NCBI RefSeq assembly: GCF_010104355.1
Contig: NZ_CP044972.1
Location: forward strand, 806,001-870,000
Direction: 5' to 3'
From: Hydrogenophaga sp. PBL-H3
GTDB taxonomy: Bacteria > Pseudomonadota > Gammaproteobacteria > Burkholderiales > Burkholderiaceae_C
Length of the DNA: 64,000 nucleotides
Part shown: piece by piece, positions 17,646 through 26,502 of the stretch
Numbering within the stretch: position 1 is the first letter of the stretch
How the letters are laid out: every line of letters begins with the position of its first letter
The notes under the pieces: generated by a model
Told to the model about the DNA's origin: nothing
Database searches by the model: none
Seen by the model: the letters and a program-made list of their open reading frames with translations, nothing else
Made by a program: the position numbers and the translations under genes

Positions 17646-19730
17646 TCAGGCCGAATGACCTGCCGGGTCGGTGGCCCCGGGTGGCTGGGCGGCGGGCTCA
17701 GCTCCATCGGCCTCGTTCATGTCGATGGCCAGGGCCAGCGGCGCCGACAGTTCCTCGTCCTCGCCGTCCTCGCCAGCGCTGTCGTCCGCCACCTCATCCA
17801 CAGGCAAGTCCAGCCGTTCAATCACGGTGCCGTGCACATCGAGCGTGATGTCGTCGATCTCGCCCAGCCTCACGCGCACATGCGCGCCGCGCGGCAGGCC
17901 GTCGGCCCCCATCACCGGCAACACCAGCGGCAGCGTGTCGGCGCGCACCAGGTTGTCTTTCACCAGCGTGGCGGTGAGTTCGGTGGTGCCGTTTTGCTGC
18001 AGGTGCTTGAGTGTCCAGTAGCGCTCCATGCCGTTCTGAAAACCGTTGTAGGCGGTGTAGGCGGCGTCGAACGCGCTGATGATGGAGAACAGGTTGGCGT
18101 CTTTGGGCTTGAAAGGCGCGGCGAGCGCGGCGGTCTTGCCGTGGCGCGCGCACGCAATGATCTGCCACTGGTTGACCATGTCCACATAACGGCGCAGGGG
18201 CGAGGTGCTCCAGGCGTAGCTCTTGACGCCGATGCCGGCGTGCGGCTGGGCCTTGGTGCCCATGCGCACCTTCACGCCGGGGGCCATGCTGGCCTGGCTG
18301 CGGTAGATGCCGGGCACGCCGCAGTCGGCCAGCCAGTTGCCCCAGGTGCTGTTGGCCAGGATCATGGCTTCGGCCACCATCAGATCGAGCGGCGCGCCGC
18401 GCTGGCGCGTGCCGATCACCACCACCTCGTCGCCCACCGGCTCGTCGCCGGTCTTGCCTTCGAGGCGGAAGGTGTAGTCGGGTCGGGTGAAGTTCTCGGG
18501 CTTGCCGCGCACCACTTCGCGTTGCGCTTTCAGGTGCCTGGCCAGCGTGAAGATGAAGGCCAGCGTGGGCTGCAGCGCGGCGATCTCGGGTATGGCGTTG
18601 CTGGCCGGGGCTTCGCCCGAGAGCCAGGCTTCGGTGATCACGGTGTCGAGCTGGTCGTGGCGCAGGTTCTGCGCGATCGGAACCCGCTCCAGCGCGGTAC
18701 GGGTGTCGGTGATGGACAGCGTGGTTTCGTCAAACGTCACGTAGAGCGAGACCGCGGGGCAGTCGCGCCCGGCCAAGAGCGTGTAGGCCTGCACCACCTC
18801 GTCGGGCAGCATGGTGATCTTGTGGCCCGGCATGTAGACGGTGGACAGGCGGTGGCGCGCCACCTGGTCGATGGCACTCTCGGGCGCGATGGCCAGGCCC
18901 GGTGCGGCAATGTGGATGCCCAGCACCACCGAGCCGCTGCCCAGGCCCTGCAACGAGAGCGCATCGTCGATCTCGGTGGTGTGCGAGTCGTCGATGGAGA
19001 AGGCTTGCACCGTGGCCAAGGGCAGCTCGTCGGTGATCACTGGCGCCTGCAGCGCGGGGAAGCCGGTGCCCTTGGGGAACTGGTCGAACAGGAAACGCTG
19101 CCAGTGGAACTGGTAGGCGCTGCGGATGGCGCCGGCGTTTTGCAGCAAGGTCAGCGGCGCGGTGTGGCTACTGCGCGCGGCCTCGACCACGGCCTTGTAC
19201 TCGGGCGCGTTCTTGTCGGGCTTGAAGAGGATCTTGTAGAGCTGCTGGCGCACCGGCTCGGGGCAGGTGCCGCTGGCGAGTTCGGCGGCCCAGGCCTCGA
19301 TCTGCGCCTGAACCTGTTTCTTTTTCTCGATGCCGGCCAACGCCTGGGCCAGGATGTCGGCCGGGGCTTTTTTGTAGCGGCCTTTGCCGGCGCGGCGGAA
19401 GTAGTGCGGCGCGCCCTGCAGGCACAGGAGTGCAGCCACCTGCTCGGCCGTGCTGGCGCTGCTGTTGAAGTACTCGCGCGCCAGATCGGCAAAGCCGAAT
19501 TCGTCTTCGGGTGCGAATTCGTAGGCCAGTGCCAGGTCCATCTCGCCCGACAACGCGGTGGCGGCGCTCATCAACGGACCCGGGGCGGGCTTTTCAAACC
19601 GCAGCAGCGCATTGACCGCCTTGACCTTGACGCGCTTGCCGGATTCGAGCTCGACTTGCAGGGAACTTTCGGCCTCGGACAGGAGGCGGCCGGTCAACAA
19701 CTTGCCGGCTTCATCAAACAGGATGTGCAT
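17646..19730 (-). CDS. RNase II/R-family (RNB-domain) exoribonuclease
   Basis: The 694-residue protein has an RNB catalytic domain at about 255-560 and an S1-like C-terminal segment (VRLGEIDDITLDVHGTV) that ends in an acidic low-complexity tail. The metal-binding cluster reads FSIDDSHTTEIDDALSL, so one of the four usual aspartates is Glu, as in several RNB paralogues. Other RNB motifs are present, such as STVYMPGHKITMLP and the WSTSPLRRYVDMVNQWQ block with the RNA-binding arginines. It degrades RNA 3'-5' in the cytoplasm. It is probably neither canonical RNase R nor enteric Rnb. Confidence 0.88.
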   Translation of the reverse strand: MHILFDEAGKLLTGRLLSEAESSLQVELESGKRVKVKAVNALLRFEKPAPGPLMSAATALSGEMDLALAYEFAPEDEFGFADLAREYFNSSASTAEQVAALLCLQGAPHYFRRAGKGRYKKAPADILAQALAGIEKKKQVQAQIEAWAAELASGTCPEPVRQQLYKILFKPDKNAPEYKAVVEAARSSHTAPLTLLQNAGAIRSAYQFHWQRFLFDQFPKGTGFPALQAPVITDELPLATVQAFSIDDSHTTEIDDALSLQGLGSGSVVLGIHIAAPGLAIAPESAIDQVARHRLSTVYMPGHKITMLPDEVVQAYTLLAGRDCPAVSLYVTFDETTLSITDTRTALERVPIAQNLRHDQLDTVITEAWLSGEAPASNAIPEIAALQPTLAFIFTLARHLKAQREVVRGKPENFTRPDYTFRLEGKTGDEPVGDEVVVIGTRQRGAPLDLMVAEAMILANSTWGNWLADCGVPGIYRSQASMAPGVKVRMGTKAQPHAGIGVKSYAWSTSPLRRYVDMVNQWQIIACARHGKTAALAAPFKPKDANLFSIISAFDAAYTAYNGFQNGMERYWTLKHLQQNGTTELTATLVKDNLVRADTLPLVLPVMGADGLPRGAHVRVRLGEIDDITLDVHGTVIERLDLPVDEVADDSAGEDGEDEELSAPLALAIDMNEADGAEPAAQPPGATDPAGHSA

Positions 19731-19754
19731 GGGCCGGATTGTCCCATGGGGCCG

Positions 19755-20363
19755 CTACAGGTTCAGGAAACCAAACAGCGCATCCACATGGTCGTCGAAG
19801 TCGCTGATGGCGTGGTCGCTGCCCTCCAGCAGACGCACCGTGCCTCCCGCGCAGAAAGCCTGCATTTCCCGCCAGTCCAGCACCTCGTCGCCCTGGGCCA
19901 CGATGGCGAACAAGCCCTCGGGCGTGGCGGGCTGGCGGGCCGCCAGGCGATCAATGTCGGCCTGCTGCGCCCGCAGCTCGTCCACGAAACCGGGCTGGAA
20001 AAAGAAGCGCTCCTCGGGGTCGTGCCAGGCGGTTTGCTCGCCGATGTAAGTCGAAAGATCGCGTGCCGGGAACGGGGCGGGGTTGAGCAGCACGGCGGGG
20101 CAGCCGGTCTGCAGCGAGAACCAGCGGGCGTAGAAGCCACCCAGCGACGATCCCACCACCGCCATGGTCTCGCGTGGCCAGCTTGCCGTGCCCTGCATCA
20201 CCAGCGCCATCGCCTCGGCCGGTGAGGGCGGCAGTTGGGGGCACCACCAGGTCACGTCAGGATGTTCGGCCTGCACCCGCGCGGCCACCTTGCGCGCCTT
20301 CATCGATTGGGGTGACGAGCGAAAGCCGTGGAGGTAAAGCAGGTGGGTGGTGGTGGGGCGCAT
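19755..20363 (-). CDS. YqiA/YcfP-type alpha/beta-hydrolase (putative esterase)
   Basis: The 202-residue protein matches the UPF0227/YqiA family of small alpha/beta hydrolases. It has the LLYLHGFRSSPQS oxyanion-hole strand, the nucleophile elbow GSSLGGFYA (Ser at about residue 70), an aspartate in the AQGDEVLDWRE strand and a histidine in EGSDHAISDFDDH. This completes a catalytic triad. The substrate is unknown; E. coli YqiA hydrolyses short acyl esters. An alternative ATG at 20387 would add eight residues and overlap the divergent rodA start. It heads a minus-strand run of eight closely spaced genes. Confidence 0.85.
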   Translation of the reverse strand: MRPTTTHLLYLHGFRSSPQSMKARKVAARVQAEHPDVTWWCPQLPPSPAEAMALVMQGTASWPRETMAVVGSSLGGFYARWFSLQTGCPAVLLNPAPFPARDLSTYIGEQTAWHDPEERFFFQPGFVDELRAQQADIDRLAARQPATPEGLFAIVAQGDEVLDWREMQAFCAGGTVRLLEGSDHAISDFDDHVDALFGFLNL

Positions 20364-20385
20364 CGCCGAAGGATAATCCGGGGTC

Positions 20386-21540
20386 ATGTCCGCCGTGTTC
20401 GACAAACCTTCCCTGCTGCAGCGCATCGCCCCGATCTTCCAGGGCTTTGATCTGCTGCTGCTGCTGGCCATCGTGATCATGGCGGGCGCCGGGCTGCTGA
20501 CCATGTACTCGGTCGGCTTCGACCACGGCACGCGCTTCTCGTCCCATGGGCGCAACATGATGATCGCCGCCGGCGTGCTGTTCCTCGTCTCCCAGATCCC
20601 GCCACATCGGCTCATGACCCTGGCCTTGCCGGCTTACACGCTGGGCGTGGTGCTGCTGCTGGGCGTGGAGTTCTTCGGCATCGCGCGCAAGGGCTCTCAG
20701 CGCTGGCTCGACATCGGTGTCGTCATCCAGCCCAGCGAGCTGATGAAGATCGCCATGCCGCTCATGCTGGCCTGGTGGTTCCACCGCCGCGAAGGCTTGC
20801 TCAAGCCGCTGGACTTCGCCGCCGCCGGCCTGCTGCTCATGTTGCCGGTGGCGCTGGTGCTCAAGCAGCCCGACCTCGGCACCTCGCTGCTGGTGCTCTC
20901 GTCCGGCCTGTTTGTCATCTTCTTTGCCGGCCTGAGCTGGAAGCTCATCCTGCCGCCGGTGCTCGTGGGCGCGCTGGGCGTCGTCCTGCTGATCGCCTTT
21001 GAGGGCCAGCTGTGCGCGCCCGACGTGGACTGGCATGTGCTGCGGGAGTACCAGCGCCAGCGCGTGTGCACGCTGCTGGATCCGTCCAAGGACCCGCTGG
21101 GCAAGGGTTTCCACATCATCCAGGGCATGATCGCCATCGGCTCCGGCGGGGTGTGGGGCAAGGGTTTCATGCAGGGCACGCAGACCCACCTGGAGTTCAT
21201 TCCCGAGCGCACCACCGATTTCATCTACGCCGCGTTCTCCGAAGAGTTCGGCCTGGTCGGCACCCTGGGGCTCATGGCCGGCTTCATTTTCCTGATCGTG
21301 CGCGGCCTGGTGATTGCCATGGAGGCGCCCACGCTGTTCTCCCGACTGCTGGCGGGCGCCCTCACGCTCAACATCTTTGTCTACGCCTTCGTCAACATGG
21401 GCATGGTCAGCGGCATCCTGCCGGTGGTGGGCGTGCCTTTGCCGTTCGTGAGCTACGGCGGCACGGCCATGGTGACCATGGGCGTGGGGCTGGGCATGCT
21501 GATGTCGATCGCCAAGTCCCGGCGCTTCATGCAGTCATGA
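20386..21540 (+). CDS. rodA: RodA, SEDS peptidoglycan glycosyltransferase
   Basis: RodA is the elongasome SEDS glycan polymerase. The 384-residue product has about ten transmembrane helices, the QPSELMKIAMPLM motif, the long periplasmic loop with LDPSKDPLGKGFHIIQ, and the conserved ERTTDFIYAAFSEEFGLVG segment. It ends in the PLPFVSYGG motif. The mrdA/pbp2 and mre genes that often precede rodA are not adjacent. Its start lies only 22 bases from the divergent hydrolase start, so its promoter must overlap that gene. The next gene starts on its stop codon. Confidence 0.96.
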   Translation: MSAVFDKPSLLQRIAPIFQGFDLLLLLAIVIMAGAGLLTMYSVGFDHGTRFSSHGRNMMIAAGVLFLVSQIPPHRLMTLALPAYTLGVVLLLGVEFFGIARKGSQRWLDIGVVIQPSELMKIAMPLMLAWWFHRREGLLKPLDFAAAGLLLMLPVALVLKQPDLGTSLLVLSSGLFVIFFAGLSWKLILPPVLVGALGVVLLIAFEGQLCAPDVDWHVLREYQRQRVCTLLDPSKDPLGKGFHIIQGMIAIGSGGVWGKGFMQGTQTHLEFIPERTTDFIYAAFSEEFGLVGTLGLMAGFIFLIVRGLVIAMEAPTLFSRLLAGALTLNIFVYAFVNMGMVSGILPVVGVPLPFVSYGGTAMVTMGVGLGMLMSIAKSRRFMQS

Positions 21541-22424
21541 CGGTCGCCCTCATTGGTGCCGGCAACATGGGCGGCGCGCTGGTTGAGCGGTTGTGTGAGG
21601 CCCAATGGGCCGTGACCGTGTGTGACATCGACCCGCTTCGCCAGTGGCAGGCCCTGGCCGCCGGTGCCAGCCTGGCCGACACCCCGTTGGCCGCCGTGGC
21701 CCAGCTCGGCAACGAGGGCGCCCTGCTGCTCGTGGTGGTGGATGCCGACCAATGCCGCGAGGTGCTGTGGGGCGATCAGGGCGCATCCGTCGGATTGCGG
21801 CCCGGGCACACCGTGGTGCTGTGCCCCACCATCGCACCCGAAGACACCATCTCCATCGCCGAGCGGCTGGCACTGCAGGGGATTGCCTGCATCGACGCGC
21901 CCATGTCGGGCGGCCCGCAGCGCGCGCGCGACGGCCGCATGAGCCTGATGGTGGCCGCGCCAGCGGCGGTGCTGGAGCGCCATGCCGACCTGCTGGCCGC
22001 CCTGTCGCTCAACGTGATGCGCATCAGCGAACGCGTGGGTGACGGCGCGCGCACCAAGCTGGTCAACAACCTGCTCGCCGGCATCAACCTGGTGGGTGCG
22101 GCCGAGGTGCTGGCGCTGGCCGGGCGCATGGGGCTGGACCTCAGCACCACGCTGGACGTGATCGAACGTTCCAGCGGGCAGAGCTGGATCGGCTCGGACC
22201 GCATGCGCCGCGCCATCGCCAACGATCTGGTGCCGCGCGCCCATGTGACCCTGCTGGAAAAAGACACGCGGCTGGCGGTGGCGGCTGCGCGCAGCTCGGG
22301 GTTTGAAGGCCCGCTGGGCGCGAGTGCGGCCGGTGTGTTCAAAGCGGCCAGTGAGGCGGGCATGGCCGATCTGGACGACGCCGCGCTGCTCTCGTTCCTG
22401 CGCCAGACCGCGCCAAGACCCTGA
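21537..22424 (+). CDS. Beta-hydroxyacid dehydrogenase family oxidoreductase
   Basis: The 295-residue protein is a 3-hydroxyisobutyrate/6-phosphogluconate dehydrogenase relative. It has the Rossmann loop VALIGAGNMGGALVERL, the substrate signature DAPMSGGPQRARDG and the catalytic lysine in TKLVNNLLAGINL. It oxidises or reduces a small beta-hydroxy acid such as glycerate, threonate or hydroxyisobutyrate. The exact substrate cannot be read from sequence. It starts on the rodA stop (ATGA), an unusual partner that tells little about function. Confidence 0.9.
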   Translation: MTVALIGAGNMGGALVERLCEAQWAVTVCDIDPLRQWQALAAGASLADTPLAAVAQLGNEGALLLVVVDADQCREVLWGDQGASVGLRPGHTVVLCPTIAPEDTISIAERLALQGIACIDAPMSGGPQRARDGRMSLMVAAPAAVLERHADLLAALSLNVMRISERVGDGARTKLVNNLLAGINLVGAAEVLALAGRMGLDLSTTLDVIERSSGQSWIGSDRMRRAIANDLVPRAHVTLLEKDTRLAVAAARSSGFEGPLGASAAGVFKAASEAGMADLDDAALLSFLRQTAPRP

Positions 22425-22462
22425 CACCAGCGCGCAGGGCGGGTCGTTCTTACAATGGCCCC

Positions 22463-23923
22463 ATGATTTCACGCGAACCCACCCTGGCCCGTCTGGCCAC
22501 CGCCCAAAGCCTGCTCCTCGAACCGTTTGGCCTGACGCCCGCGCACTTGCAGCGCGCGCTCGGCGAGATCATGTCGCACGGCGTGGACGATGCCGACCTG
22601 TATTTCCAGACCACGCGCAGCGAGGGCTGGAGCCTGGAAGAGGGCATCGTCAAGACCGGCAGCTTCAGCATCGACCAGGGCGTGGGCGTGCGCGCGGTCA
22701 GCGGGGAAAAGACCGCTTTCGCGTACTCCGACGACCTCTCCTGGGACTCGCTGCTGGACGCAGCGCACACCGTGCGCAGCATCTCCGGCCAGGGCCAGTC
22801 GAAGAAGGTGAAGACGCCAGCGGCCAAGGTCGCCAAGTCGCGCTCGCTTTATGGCGGCGTGGACCCGATCGGCACGCTCGACAGCACGGCCAAGGTGGCG
22901 CTGCTGGAGAAGGTTGAAAAAATGGCCAAGGCCAAGGACCCGCGCGTGGTGCAGGTGATGGCCGGTCTGGCTGCCGAGCACGACGTGGTGCTGGTGGCGC
23001 GCGCCGACGGCACGCTGGCCGCCGACGTGCGCCCCCTGATCCGCCTGTCGGTCACCGTGATCGCCGAGCAGGCCGGCCGCCGCGAGGTGGGCTCATCCGG
23101 CGGCGGTGGCCGTTTTGGTCTCGCCTACTTTGACGACACGATGGTGCAGACCTACGTGGACGAAGCCGTGTCGTCCGCGTTGACCAACCTCGACGCCCGG
23201 CCCGCGCCGGCCGGCGAGATGGTGGTGGTGCTGGGCTCGGGCTGGCCGGGCATCCTGCTGCACGAAGCCGTGGGCCACGGCCTGGAAGGCGACTTCAACC
23301 GCAAGGGCTCCAGCGCCTTTGCCGGGCGCATCGGGCAGCGCGTGGCGGCCAAGGGCGTGACCGTGCTGGATGACGGCACCATCGCCGACCGCCGCGGTTC
23401 GCTCAACGTGGACGACGAAGGCCACACTTCGCAGAAAAACGTGCTGATCGAAGACGGCATCCTGCGTGGCTACATCCAGGACTCGATGAACGCGCGCCTG
23501 ATGGGTGTGAAGCCCACCGGCAACGGCCGACGCGAGAGCTATGCCCACGTGCCCATGCCCCGCATGACCAACACCTACATGCTGGGCGGCGACAAGGCGC
23601 CCGAGGAAATCGTGGCCAGCATCAAGAAAGGCCTGTACGCCACCAACTTTGGCGGTGGTCAGGTCGACATCACCTCTGGCAAGTTCGTGTTTTCCGCGAG
23701 CCAGGCCTACTGGGTGGAAAACGGCCAGATCCAGTATCCGGTGAAGGGCGCCACGCTGGTGGGCAACGGCCCCGATTCCCTCACCCGCGTGAGCATGATC
23801 GGCAACGACATGAAGCTCGACAGCGGTGTGGGCACCTGCGGCAAGGAAGGCCAGAGCGTGCCGGTGGGTGTGGGTCAGCCCACGCTGCGCATCGACGGAC
23901 TCACGGTCGGCGGTACCGCCTAA
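22463..23923 (+). CDS. tldD: TldD, metalloprotease subunit
   Basis: TldD pairs with TldE/PmbA to form a zinc protease that trims peptides and unfolded chains, and takes part in microcin maturation in enterobacteria. The 486-residue protein has normal length. It carries the zinc motif HEAVGHGLEGD around residue 270, the NRKGSSAFAGRIGQRVA segment and the C-terminal GTCGKEGQSVPVGVGQPT block. The pmbA partner is not in the window. The stop overlaps the convergent photolyase stop. A hairpin with a T-run just beyond, inside the photolyase gene, probably ends its transcript. Confidence 0.97.
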   Translation: MISREPTLARLATAQSLLLEPFGLTPAHLQRALGEIMSHGVDDADLYFQTTRSEGWSLEEGIVKTGSFSIDQGVGVRAVSGEKTAFAYSDDLSWDSLLDAAHTVRSISGQGQSKKVKTPAAKVAKSRSLYGGVDPIGTLDSTAKVALLEKVEKMAKAKDPRVVQVMAGLAAEHDVVLVARADGTLAADVRPLIRLSVTVIAEQAGRREVGSSGGGGRFGLAYFDDTMVQTYVDEAVSSALTNLDARPAPAGEMVVVLGSGWPGILLHEAVGHGLEGDFNRKGSSAFAGRIGQRVAAKGVTVLDDGTIADRRGSLNVDDEGHTSQKNVLIEDGILRGYIQDSMNARLMGVKPTGNGRRESYAHVPMPRMTNTYMLGGDKAPEEIVASIKKGLYATNFGGGQVDITSGKFVFSASQAYWVENGQIQYPVKGATLVGNGPDSLTRVSMIGNDMKLDSGVGTCGKEGQSVPVGVGQPTLRIDGLTVGGTA

Positions 23924-25428
23924 TCTGCCGCCGCAGCACCAGAAGCCGGGATCTTTCCCGGCTTTTTCACGACTGCGTAGCGCAGCAGGGTTTGATCCCG
24001 CGCCACCGCGTGGTCCACCACCGGGCGCGGGTAGGTCTTGCCCAATTCCACCCCGGCGCTCAACAACTCCATCTCGCGTGCGAGCCACGGCGCATGAATT
24101 GCCGCATCCGGCAGGCCCGCGAGTTCGGGCAGGTAGCGCCGGATGAACTTGGCCTGCGGGTCGAACTTCTCGCTCTGGCTCACCGGGTTGAAGATGCGGA
24201 AGTAGGGCTGGGCATCGCAGCCGCTGGAACTGGCCCATTGCCAGCCGCCGTTGTTGGCGGCCAGGTCAAAGTCGATCAGCTTCTCGGCAAAGTAGCGCTC
24301 GCCCCACTGCCAATGGATACCGAGGTCTTTCACCAGAAAACTCGCCACCACCATGCGCAGGCGGTTGTGCATGTAGCCGGTCTGGTTGATCTGGTGCATG
24401 GCCGCGTCCACCAGCGGGTAGCCGGTTCGGCCCTCGCACCAGGCGGCAAACAGCTCCTTGCCGTGTTTGCCGTGCTCAAACTTGATGTGGTCGTACTCGG
24501 GCTTGAAGGCCTTGTCCACCACGTGCGGGAAGTTGGCCAGCACCTGGTGGTAGAAGTCGCGCCAGATCAGCTCTGACAGCCAGGTGCTCGCGCCCACCAT
24601 GCCCTGCAGGTGCATCTGGTACGCCACCGAAGCCAGGTGGCGGATGGAGATGGTGCCGAAGCGCAGGTGCACGCTGAGGTAGCTCGGGCCTTTCACGGCG
24701 GGGAAGTTGCGCGTGTCGTCGTAGCGGTCGATGCGCTCCACAAAATCTTCAAACAGGCGGTGCGCGCCGCTCATGCCCGTGGGCAGCGGCAGTTGCGACA
24801 GGTTGGTGGGCTCGAAGCCGATGTCGGCCAGCGTGGGCACCGGTTTGGCCCATGCAGGCGGCACAGGCGCCAGCGTGCGCGCGTACTGCGCCACCGGGTA
24901 GGCCTTGAGGTGGAAAGGCGTGAGCGCCTTGAGCCAGGCGTTCTTGTAGGGCGTGAACACACCGAACGCGTTGCCCATTTGGGTGAGCACCTCGCGCCGC
25001 TCGAAGATCACATGGTCCTTGTGGCTGTGCAGCAAGATGCCGGCGTGCGCCAGGTCGCCGAACACCTGGGCATCACGCGCCAGCGCGGCGGGCTCGTCGT
25101 CGTGGTTGGCAAACACCGCCTGCACCGCGAGCTGCTGCGCCAGCGCCGGCACCGCCTTGGCCGCCGGGCCGTGCATCACGATCAGGCCCACACCGTCGGC
25201 ACCGTTGTCGCGTCCCAGCGCGCGCAAGGCAGCGTCGAGCTCCACCAGCGATTCGCGGATGAACTCCACGCGCCGGTCTGCCCGGGGCAGGGCGTCGAGG
25301 ATGTCGGTGTCGAACACGAACACGCACCAGACCTGACGGCAGACCTTGAGCGCGTGGTACAGCGCGGCATTGTCCTCGGCGCGCAGATCGCGGCGGAACC
25401 ACATCAGGCCTTTGTCGTAGGTGTTCAT
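23920..25428 (-). CDS. phrB: Deoxyribodipyrimidine photolyase (class I CPD)
   Basis: This flavoprotein repairs cyclobutane pyrimidine dimers with light energy. The 502-residue product opens with the antenna-domain strand GLMWFRRDLRAEDNAAL. It has the FAD-binding C-terminal domain with TGYPLVDAAMHQINQTGYMH, the NRLRMVVASFLVKDLGI helix, and WQWASSSGCDAQPYFRIFNP near the active site. Tryptophans of the electron-transfer chain appear intact. It is convergent with tldD with a short stop overlap, and divergent from yqgE. Confidence 0.95.
   Translation of the reverse strand: MNTYDKGLMWFRRDLRAEDNAALYHALKVCRQVWCVFVFDTDILDALPRADRRVEFIRESLVELDAALRALGRDNGADGVGLIVMHGPAAKAVPALAQQLAVQAVFANHDDEPAALARDAQVFGDLAHAGILLHSHKDHVIFERREVLTQMGNAFGVFTPYKNAWLKALTPFHLKAYPVAQYARTLAPVPPAWAKPVPTLADIGFEPTNLSQLPLPTGMSGAHRLFEDFVERIDRYDDTRNFPAVKGPSYLSVHLRFGTISIRHLASVAYQMHLQGMVGASTWLSELIWRDFYHQVLANFPHVVDKAFKPEYDHIKFEHGKHGKELFAAWCEGRTGYPLVDAAMHQINQTGYMHNRLRMVVASFLVKDLGIHWQWGERYFAEKLIDFDLAANNGGWQWASSSGCDAQPYFRIFNPVSQSEKFDPQAKFIRRYLPELAGLPDAAIHAPWLAREMELLSAGVELGKTYPRPVVDHAVARDQTLLRYAVVKKPGKIPASGAAAAD
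23943..23967 (+). terminator. Intrinsic terminator for tldD within the phrB 3' end
   Basis: A nine-base-pair stem (AAGCCGGGA, 23943-23951, with TCCCGGCTT, 23956-23964) closes a four-base loop and runs into a TTTTT tract on the plus strand. It lies about 20 bases after the tldD stop yet inside the photolyase coding sequence, so the C-terminal codons of phrB also serve as a terminator. Confidence 0.75.
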
Positions 25429-25504
25429 GGGTCCGGGCGGAAGGTGCTGAGGGGATGGGGACTGCCACCCGTGGGGGGCAGGGCAAGCGGCTTAAAATCG
25501 CCCG

Positions 25505-26092
25505 ATGCCCGCTGATTTTGCCCCCATCAACCTCACCAATCATTTCCTGATTGCGATGCCCGGCCTCAGCGATGAGCTATTTGGCCGCAGCGTGGTGTTC
25601 ATGTGCGAGCACAGCGAGCGCGGGGCGCTCGGCCTGGTGATCAACAAGCCCAGCGACATCCTGCTGCCCCGCCTGTTCGAGAAAGTCGACCTGCCCATGG
25701 GGCGCGACGATTTGGCGCTGCAGCCAGTGTTCCAGGGCGGTCCGGTGCAGACCGAACGCGGCTTCGTGCTGCACGAGGCGGTGTCGGGCGAGGGTGAGTC
25801 GGTCTACGCGTCCACCCTGTCCATTCCAGGCGGTCTGGAGATGACCACCTCGAAAGACGTGCTGGAGGCCATGGCCTCGGGCGCTGGTCCGCGCCGGGTG
25901 TTCGTCTCGCTCGGTTATGCCTCGTGGGGTCAGGGCCAGCTGGAGTCGGAAATTACCGAGAACAGCTGGCTGACCGTGGAGGCCGATCCTTCGCTGATCT
26001 TTGACGCGCCGGTGGCCGAGCGCTACGAGCGCGCCATGGCCTTGCTTGGCCTGCAGCCCTGGATGCTCTCACCCGATGCGGGGCATGCATGA
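25505..26092 (+). CDS. yqgE: YqgE/AlgH family protein (DUF179)
   Basis: The 195-residue protein has the family opening LTNHFLIAMPGLSDELFGRSVVFM and the CEHSERGALGLVINKP, VFQGGPVQTERGFVLH and ALGY-like (SLGYASWGQGQLESEI) blocks. Its biochemical role is not established. In Pseudomonas, AlgH affects alginate expression. The very frequent pairing with ruvX is kept here, with overlapping start and stop codons. It heads the run leading into pyrimidine biosynthesis. Confidence 0.95.
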   Translation: MPADFAPINLTNHFLIAMPGLSDELFGRSVVFMCEHSERGALGLVINKPSDILLPRLFEKVDLPMGRDDLALQPVFQGGPVQTERGFVLHEAVSGEGESVYASTLSIPGGLEMTTSKDVLEAMASGAGPRRVFVSLGYASWGQGQLESEITENSWLTVEADPSLIFDAPVAERYERAMALLGLQPWMLSPDAGHA

Positions 26093-26502
26093 GCGAGCTG
26101 GCCACAGCCGTGCCGGCTGAATGCCAGATGTTTCTTGCTTTCGACTTCGGACTTAAACGCACCGGGGTGGCCACGGGCAACCGCATCACCCGCAGCGCCA
26201 CGCCGCAGGCCACCATCAACGCCGAAGGCGATGCGCGCTTTCCCTTGATCGCGCAACGCCTCAAGGAGTGGCAGCCCGATGCCCTGGTGGTCGGCGTGCC
26301 GTATCACCCCGATGGCGCAGCGCACGAGAACACCGCGCGCGCCCTGAAATTTGCCCGCCAGCTGCGTGGCCGCCACGGCTTGCCGGTGTATGAGGTGGAC
26401 GAGCGATACAGCACCACCGAAGCCCACAGCCTGGGCGCCAAAGACGCCGACGCCGCGTCGGCCTGCATCATCCTGGAACAATTCTTGAGGAGCCTGCCTT
26501 GA
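26089..26502 (+). CDS. ruvX: RuvX/YqgF, Holliday junction resolvase-like nuclease
   Basis: This RNase H-fold protein is linked to 5' maturation of pre-16S rRNA and to junction resolution. The 137-residue product shows FLAFDFGLKRTGVATGN, VVGVPYHPDG and the VYEVDERYSTTEAHS motif, with the catalytic acids at the expected places. It starts on the yqgE stop (ATGA) and its own stop overlaps the TTG start of pyrR (TTGA), so yqgE, ruvX and pyrR are translationally coupled. Confidence 0.95.
   Translation: MSELATAVPAECQMFLAFDFGLKRTGVATGNRITRSATPQATINAEGDARFPLIAQRLKEWQPDALVVGVPYHPDGAAHENTARALKFARQLRGRHGLPVYEVDERYSTTEAHSLGAKDADAASACIILEQFLRSLP

Noticed and set aside
17618..17707. Longer N-terminus for the TonB-like protein
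   Set aside because: The extra 30 residues are Pro/Arg rich, occur before the natural Lys-flanked membrane helix, and leave no room for a promoter or ribosome site after the RNB gene.
17499..20225. Very long plus-strand open frame (908 codons) opposite the RNB nuclease and TonB-like genes
   Set aside because: Composition is shadow-like (Gly/Arg/His/Val rich, no domains) and the opposite strand carries two conserved genes.
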